From the NCBI RefSeq assembly GCF_003313325.1, contig NZ_QMHQ01000004.1, positions 310,001 to 374,000 on the forward strand: 64,000 nt of DNA, given 5' to 3'. This stretch comes from Pedobacter namyangjuensis. Its GTDB lineage: Bacteria > Bacteroidota > Bacteroidia > Sphingobacteriales > Sphingobacteriaceae. Below, piece after piece: positions 57,301 to 64,000 of the stretch (position 1 is its first letter; each line of letters begins with the position of its first letter). A program made the position numbers and the translations under genes. The notes below the pieces were generated by a model. It was not told the DNA's origin, ran no database searches, and worked only from the letters and a program-made list of their open reading frames with translations.

Positions 57301-57538
57301 TATTAATAGCCATAACAACTTCCAACCCTCTACATTTTGGCTAAGAGATGTTTCTTTTTTAAGATTAAAAAATGTGGAAGTTGGTTACACTTATAAAAAT
57401 TACAGGTTATTTTTCTCAGGGCAAAATTTATTAACCTTCTCTGATTTTAAACACTGGGACCCGGAAGTTGGATCTGCAAACGGATTAACCTATCCTAACC
57501 TAAAAGTATATTCTATTGCACTTCAGTTAAATTTTTAA
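54338..57538 (+). CDS. SusC/RagA-family TonB-dependent receptor
   Basis: 1066-residue outer-membrane transporter that works with the SusD lipoprotein encoded 11 bases downstream. After a long N-terminus with the signal segment (about 26-46) comes a carboxypeptidase-regulatory-like domain (ITIKGTVKDELGSPIPGVSI), then the TonB box region (LDEVVVVGFGQQKK), the plug (FSVLKDASATALYGARGANG) and a 22-strand barrel ending in LQLNF. No STN domain is present, so regulation is not through FecR; the divergent ROK gene is the likely regulator. Import of a glycan or oligosaccharide is inferred from the family and from ROK. Confidence 0.96.
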   Translation: MKLLKPKPKDINRMRRKSDHAKNQIAFAILSFFCFSFFNVSFTKAADSYTYHVNSVIKRDITIKGTVKDELGSPIPGVSIKEKGTSNTAITNDQGEFTIKATSEQSILVISYLGFSTQEIKATNNINIVLKEDAAGLDEVVVVGFGQQKKASVVGAISTISAKDLKVPTSTLSNAFAGRVAGIIAVQRGGEPGADGSNFYIRGISTFAGPASALIFIDGIESTTADMNALPSEVIDNFSVLKDASATALYGARGANGVLLITTKRGGDLNKAIINARIENTFSTPTQLVKMANGVDYMNAFNYAILNRNPTASPRFSQEKINGTMNGLDPILYPNVDWQDYLFKEYSANQYANLNVKGGSQKADYFVSANFNNNNGMLKKDPLNKFNSNIREKQYNLLANVGVNLTSQTKIVLRLNSRLEDYGGTNTSIQNIYNQIFYAPPALFAPVLPNQNNEDYILFGNLNGGPIPSGSGSNIYRNPYATMVSGYNKRFSSTNTASIDASQDLKFLLPGLTLKGLLSFRNYARTNVLRNFTPYYNEVSGSTTDAQGNTNYIYKSVSRGNSALTSTTNNEGNRLMNVNFVLDWLKSYGNHDVSAMVTYLSREQSNNTPGTDANAFRNSLPVRNQGFAGRLTYGYKSKYFFEGNFGYNGSENFAKGDRFGFFPSLAAGYLISNEEFWQPLSKVVSSLKIRGSWGIVGNAAVYSSDGSAIKFPYLDNVSLTGLAYTFGDTWQTTASGAQITTLGATGAIWERGEKMNLGIDLSLFNKLTVSADVYKENRDDIFMQREVIPAETGIITINPYANLGKVKNEGFDVNLSYNQQVTKNFFINLRGTITYAKNTLIARDEPQLAYPYLSKIGHPLNHQFGLIADGLYKDAADVTNSAKSAYSNVILPGDIKYRDLNNDGIINDNDRTVIGTPYVPQLIYGFGLTSKYKNFDFGFFFQGSGKSSIMMSSIHPFNSDQSTLFDFIAKDYWREDNPNAAYPRLINNINSHNNFQPSTFWLRDVSFLRLKNVEVGYTYKNYRLFFSGQNLLTFSDFKHWDPEVGSANGLTYPNLKVYSIALQLNF

Positions 57539-57548
57539 ACTTAATTAT

Positions 57549-59399
57549 ATGAAAAAGATATTAATTTATATAACATTAATATGCAGTTTGATGAGCTGCA
57601 ATTATTTGGAAGTCGTTCCTGATGATGCACCTAAATTAGATGATGCGTTTAAAAACGAAACCAGCACCGAAGCATTCTTATTTGGATGTTACAGTTTTAT
57701 TCCAAACTATAACCACGCACGTAATAATTTCTCGTGGTTAATGTCTAACGAAACTGTTGCTTCGTACCATTGGGGAACACAGTATTTTTCTTTCCTACAA
57801 ATACAGCAAGGTATAAATACAGCATCAGCACCAACATTAGACATTTGGGGCAATGCATACTCTGGCATACGTCAATGTTATTTATTTTTGCAAAATGTAG
57901 AGAAAGCTAAGCCGTTAACTATCTCTCAGGCAGAGTTTGACATTAAAAAAGCCAAGTGGATCAGCGAAGCTAACTTCCTAATCGCCTATTACCACTACCT
58001 TTTACTTCAAAATTACGGACCAGTTGTTATAGTTGATAAATATATACCCGTTGATGCAACCGGAGATGAATTTTTCTTACCTAGAAGTTCTTATGACGAA
58101 TGTGTAAACTATATCGCTTCTAAATTTGATGCAGCAATGGCAAATTTACCAGATAATGTACCTGCCTCAGAATTTGGAAAACCAACAAAATCAGTTGCTC
58201 AAGCGCTTAAATCAAGAATGTTTATTTTTGCCGCAAGTCCTTTGTTTAATGGCAATAGCGAGTATTACAGCAATTTTACCAACAAAGACGGCGCTAAGTT
58301 AATTTCGCAAACTTTCGACAAAGAAAAGTGGAAAAAGGCCATGGACGAGACTAAAAAAGCTATCGACATGTTTGAAGCGCAAGGGGGAAAGCTATATAAC
58401 TATACAAAAGCGCCAGTTGCTGATCCATTTGAACAGGCTGTACTAAACACACGTTGGCAAATGGTAGACCCATGGAACGTTGAATTGATATGGGGCTACT
58501 CTGGTTATAAAGAAGTTGCAGGCGCAACAGAATCTTTCCAAACGTTGGCTATGCCAAGAGGATGGAAAACCGGAACGCCAAATGGAGGTATTGGAGCAAC
58601 ATTATCAGCGGTAGAAAAATTTTATACCAAAAATGGTATACCAGCAGAGAAAGACCCTTCATTTGATTGGGCCAACCGCTTTACAATAGCAACTGGAGAC
58701 AATACAATAAAGCTACATAGAAACAGAGAGCCACGATTTTACGCATATATAGGTTTTGACAGAGGCGACTATGAGGTTGGCGGCATTAAAAGACAACTTC
58801 TTCTTAAAGCTGGAGAAACTAATGGTTTGCCTGTAAACGCACAAACCGAACCTCAGATAAATAACGACCATTTATACTCGGGGTACGCAATAAAAAAAGG
58901 AATTCACCCTGGGTCTAACGTAACCTCTACTTTATTTTCTGTTACAGCCTATCCCTACCCAATTATCCGTTTAGCAGAGTTGTATTTAAATTATGCAGAA
59001 GCTTGTGCGGAATATACAGGAGCACTAAACGCCGATGCAACCAAATACGTGAATGCGGTAAGGGCAAGAGCAGGTATACCTACATTAGTAGCCTCAAATG
59101 GTAACTTAACAGGCACTGCGTTAATTGACGCGCTACACAGAGAAAAGATGATAGAATTTATGTTTGAAGGACATTCTTTATACGATTTAAAGCGTTGGAA
59201 AATGGCGGAAGCTTACTATGCACCCGACAGAAATGGGATGAGGGGACTATATTCTCAAGGAAAAACTAATGCAACTTTCTACAGAGACTACACGCTTATT
59301 GGCAGGCCATTCATTTTTAATAGGCAAACCAACCTGTTTCCAATTAACCAAAAGTACATAGACAAAAACCATAAGTTAGTTCAAAATCCTGGTTGGTAG
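57549..59399 (+). CDS. SusD/RagB-family nutrient-binding lipoprotein
   Basis: 616-residue surface lipoprotein with lipobox LMSC (Cys17). TPR-like helices (about 60-260) include FLIAYYHYLLLQNYGPVVIV, and the C-terminal part has YPYPIIRLAELYLNYAEAC and EKMIEFMFEGHSLYDLKRWK, both SusD hallmarks. It caps the SusC channel and captures substrate. No glycosidase, sulfatase or lyase follows, so this is a minimal locus whose enzymes, if any, are elsewhere. A terminator follows. Confidence 0.96.
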   Translation: MKKILIYITLICSLMSCNYLEVVPDDAPKLDDAFKNETSTEAFLFGCYSFIPNYNHARNNFSWLMSNETVASYHWGTQYFSFLQIQQGINTASAPTLDIWGNAYSGIRQCYLFLQNVEKAKPLTISQAEFDIKKAKWISEANFLIAYYHYLLLQNYGPVVIVDKYIPVDATGDEFFLPRSSYDECVNYIASKFDAAMANLPDNVPASEFGKPTKSVAQALKSRMFIFAASPLFNGNSEYYSNFTNKDGAKLISQTFDKEKWKKAMDETKKAIDMFEAQGGKLYNYTKAPVADPFEQAVLNTRWQMVDPWNVELIWGYSGYKEVAGATESFQTLAMPRGWKTGTPNGGIGATLSAVEKFYTKNGIPAEKDPSFDWANRFTIATGDNTIKLHRNREPRFYAYIGFDRGDYEVGGIKRQLLLKAGETNGLPVNAQTEPQINNDHLYSGYAIKKGIHPGSNVTSTLFSVTAYPYPIIRLAELYLNYAEACAEYTGALNADATKYVNAVRARAGIPTLVASNGNLTGTALIDALHREKMIEFMFEGHSLYDLKRWKMAEAYYAPDRNGMRGLYSQGKTNATFYRDYTLIGRPFIFNRQTNLFPINQKYIDKNHKLVQNPGW

Positions 59400-59420
59400 A
59401 ATACGGCAAATTTTACGCTG

Positions 59421-59459
59421 AAAAAGGGGTTGTTTTCATTAAGAAAATAACCCCTTTTT
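59421..59459 (+). terminator. Intrinsic terminator of the SusC/SusD unit
   Basis: Eleven-pair outer stem AAAAAGGGGTT/AACCCCTTTTT (59421-59431 with 59449-59459) with a further inner TTTTC/GAAAA pairing, ending in a T-rich run. It lies 22 bases past the susD stop. Confidence 0.92.
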
Positions 59460-59541
59460 ATTTTAAACGTCCCACCGTATTAAAAAACCTATTTGTACCG
59501 ATGCAACATACTATAACCAGGTGTTTCGTCTCAAAAATTCA

Positions 59542-60723
59542 CTAAATTAATTTCTGGTAAGTTCTCCACCATAAATCTGGCATTTCGCCATTAACAGCGG
59601 TGTTGTAATCGTCATAACGGCAAGGCACTAAATGGTAGCGCTCGTTTTTTGAAATACCGGAAGGGTAAGGAACCTGCATCCACCATCTATCAGAACGTTT
59701 GCTTTTTACAAAATTCATCTCGCCAGAACCATCTTTTAAACTCGCTCTGTAAATAATGTATTGCGATTTTGGCGTAAGCGGAAAATCTTGTTTGCGGTTA
59801 TAAAATCCATCTACAAAATACCAAACCATTTGCGCTAAAAGCATTGCCGTTTGTCCGTTTCTATCGTACGCCGGATTAAATTCGTAAAAACCTATCGATG
59901 TAAGTTTATCATTCATCCCCGCATATCTAGTAATTCTACAGGCATCTTCACCGTAAAAACCATTCGGACCAGCATTGATATTTGCACAAGCATCACTGGA
60001 TCTAATCGCACCCAAATCAAAACTAACCATATTGGCGTTTCTAATTACTGGTTCAGTTAAACTAATATCTGGCAAAAACTCCCCTAACCTATGGGCATCA
60101 AAATAAAGCTTATCCATTACCTTTAAGCTATCTTGGTTTACAAAATAAGTTTGGTAACCAATGTTACTATAGTTGAACAAATAATTAGGCTGATGCAAGA
60201 AAATCTTACTCAAATATGAATTTGATGTGGTTTCCACACCCTCGCCCTCATCTTCATCCAAATCAAACTTACTGTCAACCACAACTAAATCTACCTTTTG
60301 CTCTAATTGCTCGTAGGCCATGTATTGGGCATAGGTAATGTCTTGTCCGCCACCAATAATTACAGGCAAGATGTTAAGCTTAACCAATTCCTGCACGGCA
60401 GTTTTAACTGCAAAATAAGTATCAGAAACTGCTCTGCCAGCAATAATATTACCCAAATCGATAATTTTGCTTGTAAAAGCACCTTCGTTAAGTTTATAAA
60501 ATTGTTCGCGAAAATAATCCGCTGCCAGCGCACAACCATTGTTATTAACTGCTCCTCTGTCGTCGTTAACACCTATAATAGCTATATCAAAGCTTTTTTC
60601 TTCGAGTTCTGGAAACCGATCTGTATAAAATTGAGCTTTTAACCCTAGCTGACTAGTAAGAAAACCTTGCTTCGGACTAAATTTGTCGGGGTTAATTGGC
60701 GAAAAAAAATCTGATAAAGACAT
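59542..60723 (-). CDS. Arginase-fold (ureohydrolase) protein with incomplete metal site
   Basis: 393-residue protein of the arginase/agmatinase/formimidoylglutamase fold, often named formimidoylglutamase in Bacteroidota. Family landmarks are present but altered. GGGH[DS] reads GGGQDI (His to Gln), DxHxD reads VVDSKFD (His to Lys), and SxDxDxxDP reads SFDLGAIRSSD (second Asp to Gly). Three of six Mn ligands are therefore lost, so normal ureohydrolase chemistry is doubtful. An extra C-terminal stretch of about 80 residues (KSQYIIYRASLKDGSGEMNF) is aromatic-rich. Its neighbour gives no functional clue. Confidence 0.85.
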   Translation of the reverse strand: MSLSDFFSPINPDKFSPKQGFLTSQLGLKAQFYTDRFPELEEKSFDIAIIGVNDDRGAVNNNGCALAADYFREQFYKLNEGAFTSKIIDLGNIIAGRAVSDTYFAVKTAVQELVKLNILPVIIGGGQDITYAQYMAYEQLEQKVDLVVVDSKFDLDEDEGEGVETTSNSYLSKIFLHQPNYLFNYSNIGYQTYFVNQDSLKVMDKLYFDAHRLGEFLPDISLTEPVIRNANMVSFDLGAIRSSDACANINAGPNGFYGEDACRITRYAGMNDKLTSIGFYEFNPAYDRNGQTAMLLAQMVWYFVDGFYNRKQDFPLTPKSQYIIYRASLKDGSGEMNFVKSKRSDRWWMQVPYPSGISKNERYHLVPCRYDDYNTAVNGEMPDLWWRTYQKLI

Positions 60724-60796
60724 AAAAGCGATATAAATTTGCCCTCAAATATCTATTTTTGAGCGGACATATTAATGAAAACCTAAAAAAATTGCA
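60724..60796. promoter_or_regulatory. Short divergent gap with two -7 elements
   Basis: Plus-strand TAAATTTG (60734-60741) and TATTTTTG (60754-60761) both match TAnnTTTG. The second would start transcription about 30 bases before the epimerase-like gene. No clear TTG box is at ideal distance for either. Confidence 0.4.
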
Positions 60797-61765
60797 ATGA
60801 TACTGGTAACCGGAGCCACTGGTTTTTTAGGCGCAGAGTTAATTAAACAACTTACCGACAAGCAGATTAAAGTACGTGCTATTAAAAGAAGCACTTCTAA
60901 AATTCCTGCATTAATTACCGGCAACCCACTAATAGAATGGGTTGTTGCAGATATTAACGAGCCAGAATCTTTGGCCGATGCCTTCGAAGATGTTACCCAA
61001 GTTTATCATTGTGCTGCATTTGTTTCTTTTGACCCGAAGGAGAAAGCCAAACTCCTAAAAATAAATATCGAAGGAACCGAAAATATTGTAACGCTATGTA
61101 TAGAAAACAATGCTAGGTTATTACACGTAAGTTCCATTGCCGCTTTGGGTAACGCAAAAAAAGGCGAACAAATAACCGAAAAAGATTTCTGGGAGTATGA
61201 TGCAAATGTACATTCGTACGCCATCTCCAAATATGAGGGAGAAATGCAGGTTTGGCGTGGCATAGCCGAAGGCTTAAATGCGGTAATTGTAAATCCGGCA
61301 GTTATTATTGGCAAAAATGCTGGTTTTGCTGGTAGTGGCGCAATTTTTAAATTAGTTAAAGACGGACTTAAGTTTTACACCGATGGTGCAACCGGAATTG
61401 TAGATGTAGAAGATGTGGCTAAAGCGATGATTTTATTGATGGATAGCGATATTACCGAAGAACGTTTTACCCTTTCTGCAGACAATTTGCATTACAAAGA
61501 TTTTTTTGCAGCTATTGCAAACGGCTTTAGCATTAAGGCACCGGCAACAGCTGCCAAACCTTGGATGTTGGGCATTGCGTGGCGAGCAGCAAAATTTGCT
61601 TCGTGGTTTACCGGCAAAGCACCCGCTTTAACAAAAGACGCTGCAAAAAGTAGCTTTAACTTAAGTTATTACAGTAACAACAAAATAAAAAATACGCTAA
61701 ATTTCGAATTTAAACCTTTACAACAAAGCATACTGGAAATTTGCCAAGCCTTGAAACAATCTTAA
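60797..61765 (+). CDS. NAD-dependent epimerase/dehydratase-family protein
   Basis: 322-residue extended short-chain dehydrogenase. The nucleotide site is VTGATGFLGAELIKQL; the active-site region is HVSSIAAL (Ser) and the YxxxK is SYAISKYEGE. The DHFR/3beta-HSD-like subgroup (sugar epimerase or dihydroflavonol-reductase-like) is likely; the substrate is unknown. Its stop codon is directly followed by the serB-like start, so the two genes are an operon. Confidence 0.9.
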   Translation: MILVTGATGFLGAELIKQLTDKQIKVRAIKRSTSKIPALITGNPLIEWVVADINEPESLADAFEDVTQVYHCAAFVSFDPKEKAKLLKINIEGTENIVTLCIENNARLLHVSSIAALGNAKKGEQITEKDFWEYDANVHSYAISKYEGEMQVWRGIAEGLNAVIVNPAVIIGKNAGFAGSGAIFKLVKDGLKFYTDGATGIVDVEDVAKAMILLMDSDITEERFTLSADNLHYKDFFAAIANGFSIKAPATAAKPWMLGIAWRAAKFASWFTGKAPALTKDAAKSSFNLSYYSNNKIKNTLNFEFKPLQQSILEICQALKQS

Positions 61766-63064
61766 ATGAAACCTCAAAACTTTTACATCATCGATTTCGA
61801 TAGCACTTTTACGCAAGTAGAAGCGCTTGACGAGCTTGCCCGTATTTCTTTAAAAAATCATCCTGATAAAGAAGCGATTTTTCAGAAAATTGAAGACTAT
61901 ACCAATTTGGCTATGGAAGGTAAACTATCTTTTTCTGAAAGTTTGGCACAACGCGTTAAGCTATTGGAAGCCGATGAAAAGCATTTAAAACAACTTATTA
62001 CCCGTTTAAAAAAGAAAGTGTCTAGTTCGTTTTCTCGCAACGCGGATTTTTTTAAAAAACATGCAGATGAAGTTCTGATTGTTTCTGGCGGATTTAAAGA
62101 ATTCATCACTCCGGTAGTAAGCCAATATCACATTAAAAAAGAGAACATCTACGCCAACACTTTTGTAACCACAGGCGATGGAAAAATTATAGATTACGAC
62201 CATGCAAACCCACTAAGCGAAGAAGGCGGAAAAGTAAAATTAATTGGCCAGATGAATTTGCAAGGCGATTTATTTGGCATTGGCGATGGATATTCTGATT
62301 ATCAGCTTCGCGAAAGCGGGTTGATTAAGAAGTTTTACGCATTCACAGAAAACATCGCCAGAGAAAGTATTATTGCCAAAGCAGATCATATTACACCTAG
62401 CTTCGACGAGTTTTTGTACGTTAATAATTTGCCAAGGGCGATTTCCTATCCTAAAAACAGAATCTTGTGTTTGGTTGTTGGCGATGCACCCGAAGAAACC
62501 ATCGCTCTGCTAAAAAAAGACGGATTTTCGGTAAGGCATAAAAGCTCTTTTGAAGAAAAATACGTTGCAGATGTTGGTTTATTGATTTTGGCTAATGGCG
62601 AAAAAATCGAAGAGGAAAAGCTGAACCGAGCAGTTAAACTAAAAACAATCGGTTATTTAGGAAATGCCAGGAATAAGTTCTCTTTGCAAACTTGCACAGA
62701 AATGGGCATTGTAGTATTCGACGACCAGAAAAGCAATCCTCGAAATGCCTCTTTCATTACCAAAAGAGTAATTGATTTTATGAACAAAGGCGCTACTTAT
62801 TTAAGCACGAATTTTCCTAATCTGCAATTGCCGGCTATAGATAAATCGCATCGACTAATTCATATCCATAAAAATGTACCGGGCATTATGGCGCAGATAA
62901 ATACGATTTTCGCTAAGCACAATATCAATATTGTAGGGCAGTTTTTAATGACAAATCCAAACATCGGCTATGCCATTACAGATATCAATGCCGAGTATGA
63001 TAAAATTTTGTTTAAATCGCTTAAAAAGATTGAAAATACGATAAAATTTAGGGTACTTTACTAA
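61766..63064 (+). CDS. serB: Phosphoserine phosphatase fused to a SerA remnant with ACT domain
   Basis: 432-residue fusion. Residues 1-215 are a HAD-IB phosphoserine phosphatase with DFDSTF (Asp10, Asp12), the SGGF substrate region (107-110) and GIGDGYSD (171-178), for the last step of serine synthesis. Residues about 231-335 match the N-terminal substrate-side segment of 3-phosphoglycerate dehydrogenase (SerA). The next residues join directly to the SerA C-terminus (KGATYLSTNFPNLQLP and the ACT domain, about 360-432), skipping the whole NAD-binding domain. His368, Asn370 and Asn388 align with the E. coli SerA serine-binding residues His344, Asn346 and Asn364. So it cannot be a dehydrogenase but may be serine-regulated. 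Confidence 0.92.
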   Translation: MKPQNFYIIDFDSTFTQVEALDELARISLKNHPDKEAIFQKIEDYTNLAMEGKLSFSESLAQRVKLLEADEKHLKQLITRLKKKVSSSFSRNADFFKKHADEVLIVSGGFKEFITPVVSQYHIKKENIYANTFVTTGDGKIIDYDHANPLSEEGGKVKLIGQMNLQGDLFGIGDGYSDYQLRESGLIKKFYAFTENIARESIIAKADHITPSFDEFLYVNNLPRAISYPKNRILCLVVGDAPEETIALLKKDGFSVRHKSSFEEKYVADVGLLILANGEKIEEEKLNRAVKLKTIGYLGNARNKFSLQTCTEMGIVVFDDQKSNPRNASFITKRVIDFMNKGATYLSTNFPNLQLPAIDKSHRLIHIHKNVPGIMAQINTIFAKHNINIVGQFLMTNPNIGYAITDINAEYDKILFKSLKKIENTIKFRVLY

Positions 63065-63078
63065 CAAACGATTTTTGC

Positions 63079-63085
63079 TAATTTG
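63079..63085 (+). promoter_or_regulatory. -7 type element before the tryptophan leader
   Basis: TAATTTG followed by CATC, one base short of TAnnTTTG. The same short form precedes several genes here. It would start transcription only a few bases before the leader ATG. No clear TTG is seen at -33. Confidence 0.35.
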
Positions 63086-63096
63086 CATCAATAAAA

Positions 63097-63198
63097 ATGA
63101 TGAACAACCCATCCCTTATAACAACAAATATATCTGAGACTTGTAGCGCTTGGAAATGGGCTAGGATTATCAGTTTGGTAATTGCAAGACCAAGTTAG
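63097..63198 (+). CDS. Candidate tryptophan-sensing leader peptide
   Basis: Short open frame of 33 residues ending AWKWARIISLVIARPS, with two Trp codons (19 and 21) and a terminal Arg-Pro-Ser before a UAG stop. A second ATG directly follows the first. It lies in the 222-base gap between serB and the tryptophan 2,3-dioxygenase gene. The last residues resemble the E. coli arrest peptide TnaC (Trp, then about a dozen residues, then Arg-Pro), though TnaC ends at UGA after Pro. Its stop codon lies at the base of the hairpin described next. Coding status and sensing role are inferred. Confidence 0.6.
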   Translation: MMNNPSLITTNISETCSAWKWARIISLVIARPS

Positions 63199-63260
63199 TT
63201 AGCATCTGTTTTCGGAAAATTCGATTTATAAAATCGAACGAGCAAACAGACTAGTTAACT
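63197..63260 (+). ncRNA. Structured leader hairpin overlapping the leader stop codon
   Basis: A long imperfect stem: AGTTAGC/GTTAACT-type outer pairing (63197-63203 with 63254-63260, one G-U), middle TCTGTTT/AAACAGA (63205-63211 with 63244-63250) and inner TTCGATTT/AAATCGAA (63220-63227 with 63231-63238). A small separate stem GGCAA/TTGCC follows at 63261-63272. No T tract follows the long stem, so it is not a simple terminator. A ribosome stalled on or at the end of the leader frame would cover its base. Confidence 0.6.
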
Positions 63261-63286
63261 GGCAATTTTGCCTTACCAATCATTAC

Positions 63287-64000
63287 ATGGAAATTACACC
63301 AGCAATACAAGAAAAAATAAATAAGCTTCAAGAAAAATATGAAGCAATGGGGCAAGATATGGCCTCTTACTTGGATGGCCTTTTATATGCCGACTTTTTA
63401 ACCTATTGGGATTACATCCATCTTGATACCTTACTAAGTTTACAAAGCCCAAAAACCCCTTTTCCTGATGAAGAAATTTTCATCATGTACCACCAAATTA
63501 CCGAACTTTATTTTAAACTTACTTTACACGAGTGCAAACAAATTGCCGAACATGAGCAGTTAACACCAAAGTTTTTTACCGACAGGGTTAAGCGAATTAA
63601 TGCATATTTTAATGCACTTACCACCTCTTTCGAAGTGATGGTAAACGGTATGGAGAAAGAGCAATTTCTAAAATTTAGGATGTCTCTTTTACCTGCCAGC
63701 GGTTTTCAATCTGGCCAGTATAGGATGATTGAAATTGCTGCTACAAACTTTACGCAATTGGTAGACAAAAGCAAACGCGAGGAGCTTGCGAATGCAACTA
63801 TCGACGAGAAATTTGAATACATCTATTGGAAATTTGGGGCAACCGAACTTGCATCGGGCAAACAGACGCTTACTTTAAAACAGTTTATTAAAAAATATGC
63901 GCACCAGTTTTTAGCCTTAGCTAAGGAAAGGGAATTTAGCAACTTCTCTGCTTTGTATTTTAGGCTAAAGGAAAGCGGTGAAGATGTAGCAGAATTGGCT
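63287..64000 (+). CDS. kynA: Tryptophan 2,3-dioxygenase (3' truncated)
   Basis: First enzyme of tryptophan breakdown through kynurenine; a heme protein opening the indole ring with oxygen. 238 codons are present and the frame runs off the window. Seen are the heme His69 in FIMYHQITELYFKLTLHE, matching the His55 region of the Xanthomonas enzyme, and the substrate region FLKFRMSLLPASGFQSGQYRMIE with the key Arg131. The N-terminal YADFLTYWDYIHLDTLL also fits. The start follows the Trp-rich leader and hairpin, which suggests control by tryptophan. Confidence 0.93.
   Translation, partial: MEITPAIQEKINKLQEKYEAMGQDMASYLDGLLYADFLTYWDYIHLDTLLSLQSPKTPFPDEEIFIMYHQITELYFKLTLHECKQIAEHEQLTPKFFTDRVKRINAYFNALTTSFEVMVNGMEKEQFLKFRMSLLPASGFQSGQYRMIEIAATNFTQLVDKSKREELANATIDEKFEYIYWKFGATELASGKQTLTLKQFIKKYAHQFLALAKEREFSNFSALYFRLKESGEDVAELA

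Noticed and set aside
1..64000. tRNA, rRNA, CRISPR arrays, insertion sequences, prophage or integrase
   Set aside because: No sequence with the needed structure, repeats or protein families was seen in any gap or frame.

Overview
This is a low-GC bacterial chromosome segment that reads clearly as Bacteroidota, most likely Sphingobacteriaceae (Pedobacter-like). The reasons are two SusC-type TonB receptors (one with a SusD partner), an ECF sigma/FecR/SusC cassette, an alternative complex III plus cytochrome oxidase cluster, DUF4251 proteins, a 1100-residue SecA, promoters of the TTG-N19-TAnnTTTG type and weak ribosome binding sites. The genus is inferred from gene content only. I see no rRNA, tRNA, CRISPR array, insertion sequence or prophage.

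Layout. 1-3844 (minus): an ECF sigma factor, a FecR anti-sigma factor and a truncated SusC receptor with an N-terminal STN signalling domain. 3917-20546 (minus): a respiratory cluster of 15 genes: alternative complex III actABCDEF, oxidase subunits II and I, a strong internal hairpin/terminator, heme A synthase, heme O synthase, two subunit III proteins, subunit IV, an SCO-like protein without copper ligands, and a DUF420 protein. Together they carry electrons from quinol to oxygen and build the heme A/copper oxidase. 20.8-35.7 kb: housekeeping and envelope genes, including a deoxyhypusine-synthase-like protein, an outer-membrane barrel, a penicillin-acylase-type hydrolase, a BlaI/BlaR1-like pair whose sensor has an unusual periplasmic tail, prfB with its programmed frameshift, and an exported M20 peptidase. 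35.7-52.7 kb: pgi, DUF4251-like proteins, a glutaminyl cyclase, yraN, dnaG, envelope hydrolases, a second M20 peptidase, a SPOR protein, secA and purD.

52.8-59.4 kb: a small SusC/SusD locus with a divergent ROK regulator. The 314-base intergenic region holds a perfect 13+1+13 inverted repeat, a canonical Bacteroidota promoter and a perfect 14-base CG-centred palindrome. 59.5-64.0 kb: an arginase-fold protein lacking half its metal ligands, an NAD-dependent epimerase-like gene, a phosphoserine phosphatase fused to a SerA remnant that has lost its NAD domain but kept the serine-binding ACT domain, and the start of tryptophan 2,3-dioxygenase.

The most interesting candidate is the dioxygenase leader at 63097-63260. 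It encodes a 33-residue peptide with Trp-Lys-Trp near its end and a final Arg-Pro-Ser, and a long hairpin begins at its stop codon. This looks like tryptophan-sensing translational control of a tryptophan-degrading gene. Next come the SerB-ACT fusion, the SCO-like and arginase-like proteins without metal ligands, and the BlaR1-like protein with a GDE-repeat/OstA-like tail.
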